DNA of 64,000 nucleotides from Hymenobacter translucens (GTDB lineage Bacteria > Bacteroidota > Bacteroidia > Cytophagales > Hymenobacteraceae): positions 248,001-312,000 of the forward strand of contig NZ_JAJERB010000002.1 in assembly GCF_020685205.1 (NCBI RefSeq). The letters are read 5' to 3'. Of the stretch, positions 1-7,136 are shown piece by piece. The stretch's first letter is position 1. Each line of letters begins with the position of its first letter. The translations under genes and the position numbers were made by a program. Below the pieces are notes generated by a model, which was not told where the DNA came from, did not search any database, and saw nothing but the letters and a program-made list of their open reading frames with translations.

Positions 1-1196
1 GGTTTGGCAAGACCGTGATTCACTCCGACCGGCGCTTTGCCTACGGCGAAGCCCAGGAGCGCATCGAAAGCGGGGAGGGCGACTACGCTGGGGAAATCAA
101 TCTGCTCAACCGCATTGCCAAAAAGCTGTGCGCGGCGCGCTTCCGCAACGGAGCCATCGGCTTCGAAACCCAGGAAGTGAAATTCCACCTCGACGAGAAC
201 GGCAAGCCGACCGGCGTGTACGTGAAGGAGCGGCAGGATGCCCACAAGCTGATTGAGGAGTTCATGCTGCTGGCCAACCGCAAGGTGGCCGACTTTGTGT
301 TCCGCCTCAAGAACCGCAAGCCCCGCATGACGATGGTGTACCGCACCCACGACGCCCCGGATGCCGAGCGCCTGCAGACGTTTGCCCTGTTCGCTCAGAA
401 GTTTGGGCACACCCTCAAGCTCGACGACCCCAAGAAGCTGTCGGCGGAGCTCAACCAGCTTTCCGAGGAAGTGGTGGGCCGGCCTGAGCAGAATGTGATT
501 CAGGGCCTGGCTATCCGCACGATGGCCAAAGCCAAGTACACGACCGAGCCCATGGGCCACTTCGGCCTGGCTTTCGACCACTACTCCCACTTCACCTCGC
601 CCATCCGCCGCTACCCCGATATGATGGCCCACCGCCTGCTTGAGCACTACCTCGAAGGTGGTAAGAACGTGGAGGTGGAGCCCGTGGAAGAGCAGTGCAA
701 GCACTCCTCCGACCGGGAGAAGATTGCCGCCAACGCCGAGCGTGCCAGCATCAAGTACAAGCAGGTGGAATTCATGTCCGAGGTGATCGGGCAGGAGTTC
801 AAGGGCGTGGTATCGGGCCTCACGGAGCGCGGCATCTACGTCGAGATTGAGGAGAACAAGTGCGAAGGCATGATCCGCCTGTCGGACATTCCCGGCGACT
901 TCTTCGAGCTCGACAAGGACAACTATCGCATCGTGGGCAAGGGCACCAAGCGCATCATCCAGTTCGGCGACGAGCTGCAGGTAATCGTGAAAGCCGCCAA
1001 CCTGCTCGACCGCACCATCGACTTCGAGATGGTAGACCACCGTCCTGACGCGGTGAAGCGCCGCGAGCAGGAAGAGCGCGGCTCCTCCCGCGGCGGGGGC
1101 GGCCGTAGTGGCGGTGGCAGTCGTTCCGGCGGCTCCGGCGGCCGTGGTGGTGAAAGCCGTAGCGGCAAAGAAGGCGGTGGCCAGCGCCGCCGGTAG
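1..1196 (+). CDS. rnr: Ribonuclease R, 3' part (5' end outside window)
   Basis: 3'-5' exoribonuclease of the RNB family, degrading structured RNA in the cytoplasm. The reading frame is open from the left edge (about 397 visible residues), so the start, the cold-shock domains and the N-terminal catalytic part lie outside. Visible are HSDRRFAYGEAQ at the edge, IEEFMLLANR, and the RNB signature HFTSPIRRYPDMMAHR (about nt 590-636). An S1 RNA-binding domain follows (about nt 786-1030). The last ~43 residues (from nt 1069) are an Arg/Gly/Ser-rich tail with RGG and RSGG repeats, probably disordered and RNA-binding; Lys-rich or RG-rich tails are known in this family. A strong terminator follows 30 bases after the stop. 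The identification is very secure. Confidence 0.96.
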   Translation, partial: FGKTVIHSDRRFAYGEAQERIESGEGDYAGEINLLNRIAKKLCAARFRNGAIGFETQEVKFHLDENGKPTGVYVKERQDAHKLIEEFMLLANRKVADFVFRLKNRKPRMTMVYRTHDAPDAERLQTFALFAQKFGHTLKLDDPKKLSAELNQLSEEVVGRPEQNVIQGLAIRTMAKAKYTTEPMGHFGLAFDHYSHFTSPIRRYPDMMAHRLLEHYLEGGKNVEVEPVEEQCKHSSDREKIAANAERASIKYKQVEFMSEVIGQEFKGVVSGLTERGIYVEIEENKCEGMIRLSDIPGDFFELDKDNYRIVGKGTKRIIQFGDELQVIVKAANLLDRTIDFEMVDHRPDAVKRREQEERGSSRGGGGRSGGGSRSGGSGGRGGESRSGKEGGGQRRR

Positions 1197-1225
1197 CCTG
1201 TCCGGTACCAGCCTGAATTGAATTC

Positions 1226-1262
1226 GAAAGCCCCGACGTGAACATCCGTCGGGGCTTTCTGC
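1226..1262 (+). terminator. Rho-independent terminator after rnr
   Basis: Arms AAAGCCCCGACG and its near-complement CGTCGGGGCTTT enclose a short loop and run into TTTCTGCTTTTC. It ends the rnr transcript before the polyprenyl synthase gene. Confidence 0.85.
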
Positions 1263-1356
1263 TTTTCTGGTCCCTGGTAGCCTGTCCGGACGTAGCCCCG
1301 AACCGCATGCCAACCGCTGCAGCCGTACCTTTCTGCCCCAACCCCCATCTGCCCCT

Positions 1357-2328
1357 GTGGACCTGAGTTTCTTTACCGACAAAATCACCGCTGGCCTGAG
1401 CCAGCTGCGCTACGGCCAGGAGCCGGAAGCCCTGTATGAGCCCATCCGTTACATTATGGCCCTCGGCGGCAAGCGGATCCGGCCACTGCTCACTCTCCTG
1501 GGCGCCCACCTTTTTACCGATGAGCTCGGCCCGGTCGTCCGCCCGGCTCTGGCCACCGAGGTCTTTCACAACTTCACGTTGCTCCACGACGACATCATGG
1601 ACCAGGCTCCGTTGCGCCGGGGGCAGCCCACCGTGCATGAGAAGTGGAACGCCAACGTAGCCATCCTGAGCGGGGACGTGATGCTGGTGCGGGCCTATGA
1701 GCTGTTCTTGGACGTGGAGCCGCAACTCTTGCCCGGCATTCTGCGCAAGTTCAGCCGCACCGCCGCCGAGGTGTGCGAGGGCCAGCAGTGGGACATGCTG
1801 TTTGAAACCAAGCCCGACGTCAGCATCGGCCAGTACCTCGACATGATCCGGCTCAAGACGGCCGTGCTGCTGGGCTTCAGCCTGGAGCTGGGCGCCCTGC
1901 TCGGCGGTGCTGCTCCGGCTGATGCCGACCTGCTTCGGCAGTTCGGGGTCGACGTTGGCCTGGCCTTTCAGCTGCGCGACGACCTGCTCGACGTGTACGG
2001 CGACGCGGCCACGTTTGGCAAGCGCGTGGGTGGCGACATCGTGTCCGATAAAAAGACGTTTCTGCTGCTCACGGCCCAGGCTCAGGCTACGGCCGCGCAC
2101 CAGGCGGTGCTGAACCAGCACATCGGTCAGCCGGTAGTTAATGCCGAAGCCAAGGTGGCGGCCATTACGGCTGTCTACAACGAGCTGGGCATCCGGGAGC
2201 AGACCGAGGCCTGCATCAACCGCTATTTCCAGCGGGCCCTGGAGCACCTTGGTCAGGTAGCCGCACCGGCCGAGCGAAAAGCCGTGCTGCACCACCTGGC
2301 GCTGCAGCTGATGGAGCGGGAAAGCTGA
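1357..2328 (+). CDS. Polyprenyl diphosphate synthase (trans-isoprenyl diphosphate synthase)
   Basis: Makes a long-chain polyprenyl diphosphate from IPP and an allylic primer, probably the side chain of menaquinone. The 323-residue length is normal. It shows GGKRIRP near residue 36, the first aspartate-rich motif DDIMD at residues 78-82 with RRGQPTVH following, and the second motif DDLLD at about 208-212. These bind Mg-diphosphate. The start is a GTG; the nearest upstream ATG (1307) is out of frame. Chain length cannot be read from the sequence, so octaprenyl versus heptaprenyl synthase is left open. It is flanked by rnr and the rhomboid gene on the same strand. Confidence 0.92.
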   Translation: MDLSFFTDKITAGLSQLRYGQEPEALYEPIRYIMALGGKRIRPLLTLLGAHLFTDELGPVVRPALATEVFHNFTLLHDDIMDQAPLRRGQPTVHEKWNANVAILSGDVMLVRAYELFLDVEPQLLPGILRKFSRTAAEVCEGQQWDMLFETKPDVSIGQYLDMIRLKTAVLLGFSLELGALLGGAAPADADLLRQFGVDVGLAFQLRDDLLDVYGDAATFGKRVGGDIVSDKKTFLLLTAQAQATAAHQAVLNQHIGQPVVNAEAKVAAITAVYNELGIREQTEACINRYFQRALEHLGQVAAPAERKAVLHHLALQLMERES

Positions 2329-2468
2329 GCCCGCTTTTTGGGCGTTTTTGCGCCCCTTCCTGACGACTTCACTCTAAAAAGGCGCCGGAATATGCCGGAC
2401 GTATCGTGGCGGTCTTAAAACGCCTTAAATCAAAACACCATCTTCTTACCCTGCCTTTTCCTTTGCCT

Positions 2469-3113
2469 ATGATTTCCCTGAGTGTGCCCCTGATTCTGCT
2501 CGTCCTGACGGCCGGTATTTCCATCTACGCTTGGTCGAACCCGGACCTGCTGGATAAATGGACTATGAATCCTTACCGGATGCAGCGGAAAGGGGAGTGG
2601 TACCGGTTTATCACCTCCGGCTTTCTGCACGCCGACTGGATGCACCTCATCTTTAACATGCTGGCGTTCTATTCGTTTGGAAACGCCGTCTACGCGCAGT
2701 TTCAGGTGAATCTGGGGGAAACGCCCGGCCTGCTGCTCTTTCTGCTCTTGTACCTTGGCGGCATCGTGGTGTCGGATATCCCTACTTACTTCCGTCACCG
2801 CAACGACCCCGATTACCGCAGCCTGGGGGCTTCGGGCGGGGTAGCAGCCGTGCTTTTCTCGGGCATCCTGTTTAACCCCGTAGGCGGGGAAGGCGAGGGG
2901 ATCATCATTTTTCCGATTCCGATTCCGATCAAGCCCTTCATCTTCGGCTTTCTGTACCTGGGCTATTCCTACTACATGGGCCGGCGCCGGGGCGACAACA
3001 TAAACCACGACGCGCACTTCTACGGGGCGCTGTACGGTATCATTCTGACCCTCATTGCTTTACCGGAAATTATACCGGGGTTTGTAGTGCAAATTCGCGA
3101 CTTTGTCTTTTAA
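2469..3113 (+). CDS. Rhomboid family intramembrane serine protease
   Basis: Polytopic inner-membrane protease that cleaves transmembrane segments. I start at the ATG at 2469, because the protein then begins directly with a hydrophobic segment; a GTG 63 bases upstream would add a basic stretch of 21 residues. The 214 residues contain HADWMHLIFNM (the HxxxN loop/helix motif), the nucleophile motif GASGG (Ser about residue 122) and the partner His in NHDAHFYGA (about residue 183). About six membrane segments can be seen. The catalytic pair looks intact. The substrate is unknown. No obvious operon partner. Confidence 0.9.
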   Translation: MISLSVPLILLVLTAGISIYAWSNPDLLDKWTMNPYRMQRKGEWYRFITSGFLHADWMHLIFNMLAFYSFGNAVYAQFQVNLGETPGLLLFLLLYLGGIVVSDIPTYFRHRNDPDYRSLGASGGVAAVLFSGILFNPVGGEGEGIIIFPIPIPIKPFIFGFLYLGYSYYMGRRRGDNINHDAHFYGALYGIILTLIALPEIIPGFVVQIRDFVF

Positions 3114-3225
3114 TACATTGATTTTCAGTGTGTTAATCAATTTATATCCTGTTTCGGCTATCTAAAGTTAAACTGGTGCGTAAAGAGAGCCCTGAACTGT
3201 TTTCCATTCTCTTTCTCTCCGAACC

Positions 3226-3501
3226 ATGAACAAGCTTGTTTCCTTCTCGCACCGCCTGCCTTCTCTGGCGCTGCTTCTGAGCCTGACCTTTACTACCCTG
3301 CTCACCAGTTGCTCTGCCCGTAAGTCTGATGGGTCGCTGACTATTGCCGGCATCGTGTATTTGCTGGTTTCGATTTTTGCCATCCTGAGCCTGATCAAAC
3401 AGGACTGGTCGATTGGTAAGAAGATCATCTGGGGACTTATCATCTTTTTCTTCCCCTTCGGTGGCTCCATCATTTACTTCTTGTTCTCGGGCCGGAAATA
3501 G
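3226..3501 (+). CDS. Small lipoprotein with PLDc_N-type membrane segments
   Basis: A 91-residue protein. The N-terminus is basic and then hydrophobic and ends in a lipobox-like LLTSC (Cys about residue 29), suggesting lipidation. After it come two hydrophobic segments, the second being the FPFGGSIIYFLFSGRK type seen in PLDc_N domains (phospholipase D-nuclease N-terminal family), which are usually small membrane proteins of unknown role. If the second half spans the membrane, true lipoprotein processing is less certain. No catalytic motif is present. It converges on the DUF2939-like gene across a bidirectional terminator. Confidence 0.72.
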   Translation: MNKLVSFSHRLPSLALLLSLTFTTLLTSCSARKSDGSLTIAGIVYLLVSIFAILSLIKQDWSIGKKIIWGLIIFFFPFGGSIIYFLFSGRK

Positions 3502-3520
3502 TAGTCGGTAAATCCTAAAG

Positions 3521-3560
3521 CAACAAAAAGCCCCGGCCGGTTGGTCGGGGCTTTTTGTTG
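3521..3560. terminator. Bidirectional terminator between convergent genes
   Basis: A long inverted repeat, CAACAAAAAGCCCCGgCC against GGtCGGGGCTTTTTGTTG, with flanking A and T runs on both sides. It serves the small lipoprotein gene (+) and the DUF2939-like gene (-). Confidence 0.88.
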
Positions 3561-3576
3561 ATTCGATTACGTGTTT

Positions 3577-4209
3577 TCATTCCTGCCGGCTGGCGCCCGT
3601 GAGCTGTTTTTGCTCGAGGCGGTTTACCTGCTTGATAAGCTCGGCGGTATTGGTAATTTCTGTGACCTGCCAGTAGCCGCCCCGGTCCAGCATTTTCAGT
3701 TCCAGCACCAGCGTAGTATCCAGCTTGGGCTGAGTGAACTCGATGCCAACCAGGGCCTCACCCGGTTGCTCGTTCACGTACTTGACCTGCTTGAATTTGC
3801 TGTCGGCACTGACCACTTTGCTGGCCACGCCCGCCAGGGAAAGCTTTACCAGCCGCTGTGCTCCGGCCCCGGCATCCATATTCAGGCGGCCCGTACGGAT
3901 ATAGTGCCGGACCTCGTCGCGGGCCACGCCGGCCAGCTGGGGCTTCATGAGCGCAAGGGCCTCCTGCATCATAAACCCGCGCGGAAGCGCGATACCCAGC
4001 GCCTCGCTTTGCGTCGTTGCCTGGTCAATCAGGTTTTCAGCCACGCTGCCTACGTCTACGTACCGCTCGAAATCTTCTACGTCGTGGAGCTGCGAGGCTT
4101 TCACGGCCTGGGCCAGGGAGTACTGCGGGCTGGAGCTCAGACTTCGGAAATATAGGTAGCCGCCCAGGGCCAGGCCTATGATAATGCCGTAAATGATAAT
4201 CCGTTTCAT
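3577..4209 (-). CDS. Membrane-anchored DUF2939-like protein
   Basis: 210 residues. A single N-terminal membrane segment (residues 4-22) is followed by a soluble, presumably periplasmic domain. The order SLAQAVKASQLHDVEDFERYVD, then a region on secondary factors ending in GYWQVTEI, resembles DUF2939, where a short helix pair is followed by a beta-rich part. The function is unknown for that family. Assignment to DUF2939 is my reading from memory of the pattern and needs a profile search. Transcription runs toward the shared terminator at 3521-3560. Confidence 0.7.
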   Translation of the reverse strand: MKRIIIYGIIIGLALGGYLYFRSLSSSPQYSLAQAVKASQLHDVEDFERYVDVGSVAENLIDQATTQSEALGIALPRGFMMQEALALMKPQLAGVARDEVRHYIRTGRLNMDAGAGAQRLVKLSLAGVASKVVSADSKFKQVKYVNEQPGEALVGIEFTQPKLDTTLVLELKMLDRGGYWQVTEITNTAELIKQVNRLEQKQLTGASRQE

Positions 4210-4417
4210 GTGCTGGTGGAGCGTAAAAGACCGCCGGGGATGTGAAAATAGGAGTTAATAGCTCCCGCAGTCTGGGTGCGGGCTAAACCAGCGCGGTTGT
4301 GTTTTAACTCCGGGCTGCCGGCCCGGGTTCCGGTGCCGGCAAAGGTTATACCGTATAGCCCCGGTACAGGCTAATGCGTACAGCGAAGCCTGGTCTGACC
4401 TCTACGCCAACAGCACC

Positions 4418-5269
4418 ATGGAACGCACGAATCAGCCCTCCCGGACGGAAGTGCATGGGCACCGGGGATGCCGCGGCTTACGCCCCGAAAACACGCTTCC
4501 TGCTTTCCGGCACGCCCTTGAGCTGGGGGTTGATGTGCTGGAAATGGATGTGGTAATCTCGGCCGATAACCAGGTGGTTGTTTCCCACGAACCCTGGCTT
4601 TCGGCCGTTATCTGCCGCGATGCGCAAGGCGGTTCCATTGACCCGGCAACCGAGCTAAAGCACAACCTCTACCACCTGTCTTACGACGTTATCCGGCGCT
4701 GTGACTGCGGGTGCACACGGCACCCAAATTTCCCCGAACAGGTTTCCGGCCCGGCCTACAAGCCTCTGCTCAGCGAAGTAATCGACCTGGCGGAAAGCTT
4801 TCAGCTACCGGCCGGGCGTCCACCAATTCGCTACAGTGTCGAGCTTAAAAGCAGTCCCGAAACCGCTGACATCTTCCATCCGAAACCGCTCGAATTCTTC
4901 CGCCAGGTCTATGCGTTGTTGCAGGGTAGGGGAATGGCGGAGCGCTGCACGCTGCTTTCTTTTGACAAGCAGATTCTTCAGGTGGCGCGTGCCGAGCAGC
5001 CCGCGCTACGGGTGTGCCTGCTGGTGGAAGATGACTCCCTCCCGCTGGCTGATCACCTCCGCGAGCTAGGGTTTGTGCCCAATGTTTTCGGTCCGCTGTT
5101 CTCACTTGTTTCTCCGCCTCTGCTGGCGCAGGCTCATGCGCTGGACATGCAGGTAGTTCCCTGGACTGTAAACGAGCCGGCAGATATGCTGCACCTCATC
5201 CGGATGGGAGTCGATGGCCTGACTACGGATTATCCGGACCGTCTGCTGAAGCTTCTGTCCCGGTTATAA
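4418..5269 (+). CDS. Glycerophosphodiester phosphodiesterase
   Basis: Hydrolyses glycerophosphodiesters to sn-glycerol 3-phosphate plus an alcohol. The TIM-barrel GDPD family motifs are complete: HRG (H15, R16), RPENT (22-26), ELGVDVLEMDV with E42 and D44 as metal ligands, and the general acid/base region VVSHE (H57). At the C-terminus, MQVVPWTVNEPADM and GVDGLTTDYP are the usual last strands. No signal peptide is seen, so the enzyme is probably cytoplasmic. 283 residues is typical. It is the last GC-rich gene before the AT-rich block that begins after 5270. Confidence 0.93.
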   Translation: MERTNQPSRTEVHGHRGCRGLRPENTLPAFRHALELGVDVLEMDVVISADNQVVVSHEPWLSAVICRDAQGGSIDPATELKHNLYHLSYDVIRRCDCGCTRHPNFPEQVSGPAYKPLLSEVIDLAESFQLPAGRPPIRYSVELKSSPETADIFHPKPLEFFRQVYALLQGRGMAERCTLLSFDKQILQVARAEQPALRVCLLVEDDSLPLADHLRELGFVPNVFGPLFSLVSPPLLAQAHALDMQVVPWTVNEPADMLHLIRMGVDGLTTDYPDRLLKLLSRL

Positions 5270-5597
5270 GTTCTGACCTTCTACAGCTGTATAGTCCGTA
5301 ACCTTCTGTAAAAGGGTTCCTCTTGCAGCGTAGTGCTCTGCGTGGACTACTCAAGCGTTACTTGCCGGATTTGCAGTGATATGTTACAGCCGAATGCTTG
5401 TGTACGCGTTACAACCCGCTGATTTGTAATGCATGTAACGTGTAACAGTGTTTCTGTAAAGGTGTAATGTTACACAATGCGCTATGTAACGTGTATCGGT
5501 TGTATACTGTATCGGTTACATTATTGTGTTTAATTTGTTTGTTGCATTGCTACACTTTTGTCATCTTTACAGTCCCATCCAAACAAGCATCTCATCT
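5270..5597. promoter_or_regulatory. AT-rich intergenic block with TGTAAC/GTTACA repeats
   Basis: No gene. Exact TGTAAC occurs at 5434, 5441 and 5485, and GTTACA at 5383, 5408, 5469 and 5515. One-base variants lie at 5307, 5425, 5455, 5463 and 5575. The pair at 5463-5474 is a near-perfect palindrome (TGTAATGTTACA), and 5434/5441 are tandem, 7 bases apart. A second direct repeat, TGTATCGGTT, occurs at 5492 and 5508. Line 5401-5460 is 40% GC by hand count. The arrangement looks like a set of operator or iteron sites ahead of the HTH gene; which protein binds is inference. Confidence 0.65.
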
Positions 5598-5984
5598 ATG
5601 CCCCATCAAGGCGAAATACTGCAGGAAGCCATCAAAAACAGTGGTATTTCAATCACCCGCATTGTGGATGACTTGGGTATTACTCGTCCGACAATCTACC
5701 GGAAGTTTAAAGAAGAGACACTTGATTACGCTTTTGTAAAGAGGGTAGGAGATATTATTGGACACGATTTTGCGGACGATTTTACAATGTCTCAGCAAGC
5801 AGTGTTGCCTTTTGCTGTTACGCCTGTAACTGTATCATCTGTAAATAGTGTAACGTCAAAGCCTGTTGCTTTACAAGTTGCTGATAATGACTGTAACAAG
5901 CAGCTTCTAAGCCTTCAGACTAAGTACATTGCCTTGCTTGAGGCCTACAATGAGCTTCTATTGAAGGTGTATGGGCCTAAGTGA
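5598..5984 (+). CDS. Small helix-turn-helix protein with C-terminal coiled coil
   Basis: 128 residues from the ATG at 5598; an in-frame extension further upstream would translate the repeat-rich leader and is unlikely. Residues ~5-55 form an HTH domain of the repressor/XRE kind (LQEAIKNSGISITRIVDDLG then ITRPTIYRKFKEE). Residues ~66-95 are a Val/Thr/Ser linker, and ~98-123 (NKQLLSLQTKYIALLEAYNE) a likely coiled coil for oligomerisation. The gene is AT-rich (line 5701-5760 is 35% GC), with AGG, GGA and GTA codons unlike its neighbours, suggesting acquisition or special constraint. Three more TGTAAC hexamers (5825, 5849, 5892) lie inside the linker codons. A perfect parS begins seven bases after the stop codon. 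Autoregulation through the repeats is likely; its role is not known to me. Confidence 0.75.
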   Translation: MPHQGEILQEAIKNSGISITRIVDDLGITRPTIYRKFKEETLDYAFVKRVGDIIGHDFADDFTMSQQAVLPFAVTPVTVSSVNSVTSKPVALQVADNDCNKQLLSLQTKYIALLEAYNELLLKVYGPK

Positions 5985-5990
5985 CAAAAA

Positions 5991-6006
5991 TGTTCCACGT
6001 GAAACA
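5991..6006. promoter_or_regulatory. parS: parS chromosome-segregation site
   Basis: TGTTCCACGTGAAACA matches the published ParB-binding consensus TGTTNCACGTGAAACA at every position. It sits in a longer inverted repeat (5984-6013) with A5 and T5 flanks, which in RNA would form a hairpin followed by a T run and could also terminate the HTH gene transcript. parS sites are normally close to the chromosome origin and load ParB, which recruits SMC. No parA or parB gene is in this window. recF and dciA lie 0.7-1.2 kb to the right. Confidence 0.85.
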
Positions 6007-6013
6007 TTTTTGT

Positions 6014-6726
6014 TGCGAAGCAGTAGCGGGGGACAGGGCGGACAGAAACAAACTGTAAAGGCCTAAGGGGCTAAAGAAGGGACAGAGGAGCACCCAGAAC
6101 AACACCTGTAGACTAGGTGAAAGGAGCTCCGGTTAGGAGCATGAAACACCACCAAAAAGGCATCACTTTTAGCGGCTAACCACTGATAAAAGGGGGACTA
6201 GGGTACTGCTTTCCGTGCGTAGCAAGCCAGTTCCGTTACTGCTCTTCTGGCCTGCTGAGAAGCGCGGTGCCGGTCTGTTCCAAGGTCGGCTAAGCCGATA
6301 AAGAGCCGTCATCTAAGCCCTCCGGAAAAGGGCAGCATTGGCCTGACTTATCCTGCTCGGAAAAGCGTCAGAAAGGGTAGAATGAACCGTGAGCCTCCGG
6401 TCTGGCTGGATTAGTAACACCCCGCAACGAGGCATTATAGGCCCGGCCAAAACAAGCAATTCGAGTCTGACAGGGATAGAGACAGAGCAGGTGAATCCGA
6501 CCTGGAATTAAAGGCCAGGCAAGGCTACCACCACAAATCCTCAAGACAGGGTAGGCCTGTTGCCACCCATAGCCGCTGGCATCGGAGAGCACCAGAGAGA
6601 AAGGCATCTATGGGGATGGGTGGGTGTGTCGAGCCCCGGGCAAACCGTCGGGTGCCGATAGGGTAGGGGATGGGGTAAGAAAGGAGCCTACTGCCAGGTC
6701 TCTCCTAAACCTGCTTGCCGATAGGC
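6014..6726. other. ~0.7 kb gene-free region, possible structured RNA
   Basis: No convincing coding frame on either strand; the only 79-codon frame (minus, 6368-6607) has no family resemblance that I recognise. GC is near the genome level (57% in line 6301). Short hairpins can be seen: CACCT/AGGTG near 6110, TCGGC/GCCGA near 6285, CCTGG/CCAGG near 6500. A 10-base direct repeat TGCCGATAGG occurs at 6653 and 6717. Two runs of G tracts lie at 6612-6640 and 6650-6675. I looked for RNase P RNA, tmRNA, SRP RNA and group II intron domain V hallmarks and found none. It could hold an unrecognised ncRNA, origin DNA or a decayed element. Confidence 0.4.
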
Positions 6727-7092
6727 TTACAGGAAGACAACTTCCTTTATCACCTGCTCTCCCACCTCCGCATTGATCAACTCCATCACGCGGGTCTTCG
6801 CCATCACCAGTTCGTGCTTGAGAGGAGCCGAGCTCAGTCGCACGAACAGTTTACTCTGACTGATGTAAACCTCCTGCGTCTTTAGAGCTACTGCCTTACC
6901 CATGATCCGCTCCCAGCTCGATACAACCAGCACCTCGTTCAGCTTGCCCTGAAGCCGGTACGCCTTCAGCAGGGCTTTGATACCATCCTTAAGCGGGACG
7001 ATATCGGCAGAACGGGAATTCTCGGAAGAGCTTGGCTTTTTCAAAACGGGTAAATATACTGACGCGCGAAGCTGAACTGTAAGCGGGAGCAT
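6727..7092 (-). CDS. dciA: DciA-like DUF721 protein (helicase loader)
   Basis: About 121 residues from the ATG at 7092; a GTG at 7101 or a TTG near 7044 are other possible starts. The conserved core is SLKEAI-like: DGIKALLKAYRLQGKLNEV, then SSWERIMGKAVALKT, YISQSKLFVRLSSAPLKHEL and INAEVGEQVIKEVVFL. DciA loads or activates the replicative helicase DnaB in bacteria that lack DnaC/DnaI. The KH-like DUF721 fold covers nearly the whole protein. It lies just downstream of recF on the same strand, a frequent arrangement in Bacteroidota, and has its own TATCTTTG box at 7115-7122. Confidence 0.85.
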   Translation of the reverse strand: MLPLTVQLRASVYLPVLKKPSSSENSRSADIVPLKDGIKALLKAYRLQGKLNEVLVVSSWERIMGKAVALKTQEVYISQSKLFVRLSSAPLKHELVMAKTRVMELINAEVGEQVIKEVVFL

Positions 7093-7114
7093 GCCCGCCA
7101 CAACAGCACAACCA

Positions 7115-7122
7115 CAAAGATA
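7115..7122 (-). promoter_or_regulatory. Candidate -7 box for dciA
   Basis: TATCTTTG on the minus strand fits TAnnTTTG. No TTG is visible at the expected distance, so support is partial. Confidence 0.4.
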
Positions 7123-7136
7123 CAGGAAGGCGAAGC

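Noticed and set aside
955..2295. 446-codon minus-strand frame opposite the polyprenyl synthase
   Set aside because: Shadow of a conserved gene; also crosses a strong terminator of rnr.
6368..6607. 79-codon minus-strand frame in the gene-free area
   Set aside because: Composition unlike a protein (many Cys, Pro and Gly), no homology I recognise, isolated from other genes. Kept as non-coding.
6014..6726. RNase P RNA or tmRNA in the gene-free region
   Set aside because: The hallmark sequences (GAGGAAAGTCC and ACAGAA-CCGGCTTA for RNase P; the ALAA tag frame for tmRNA) are absent on both strands.
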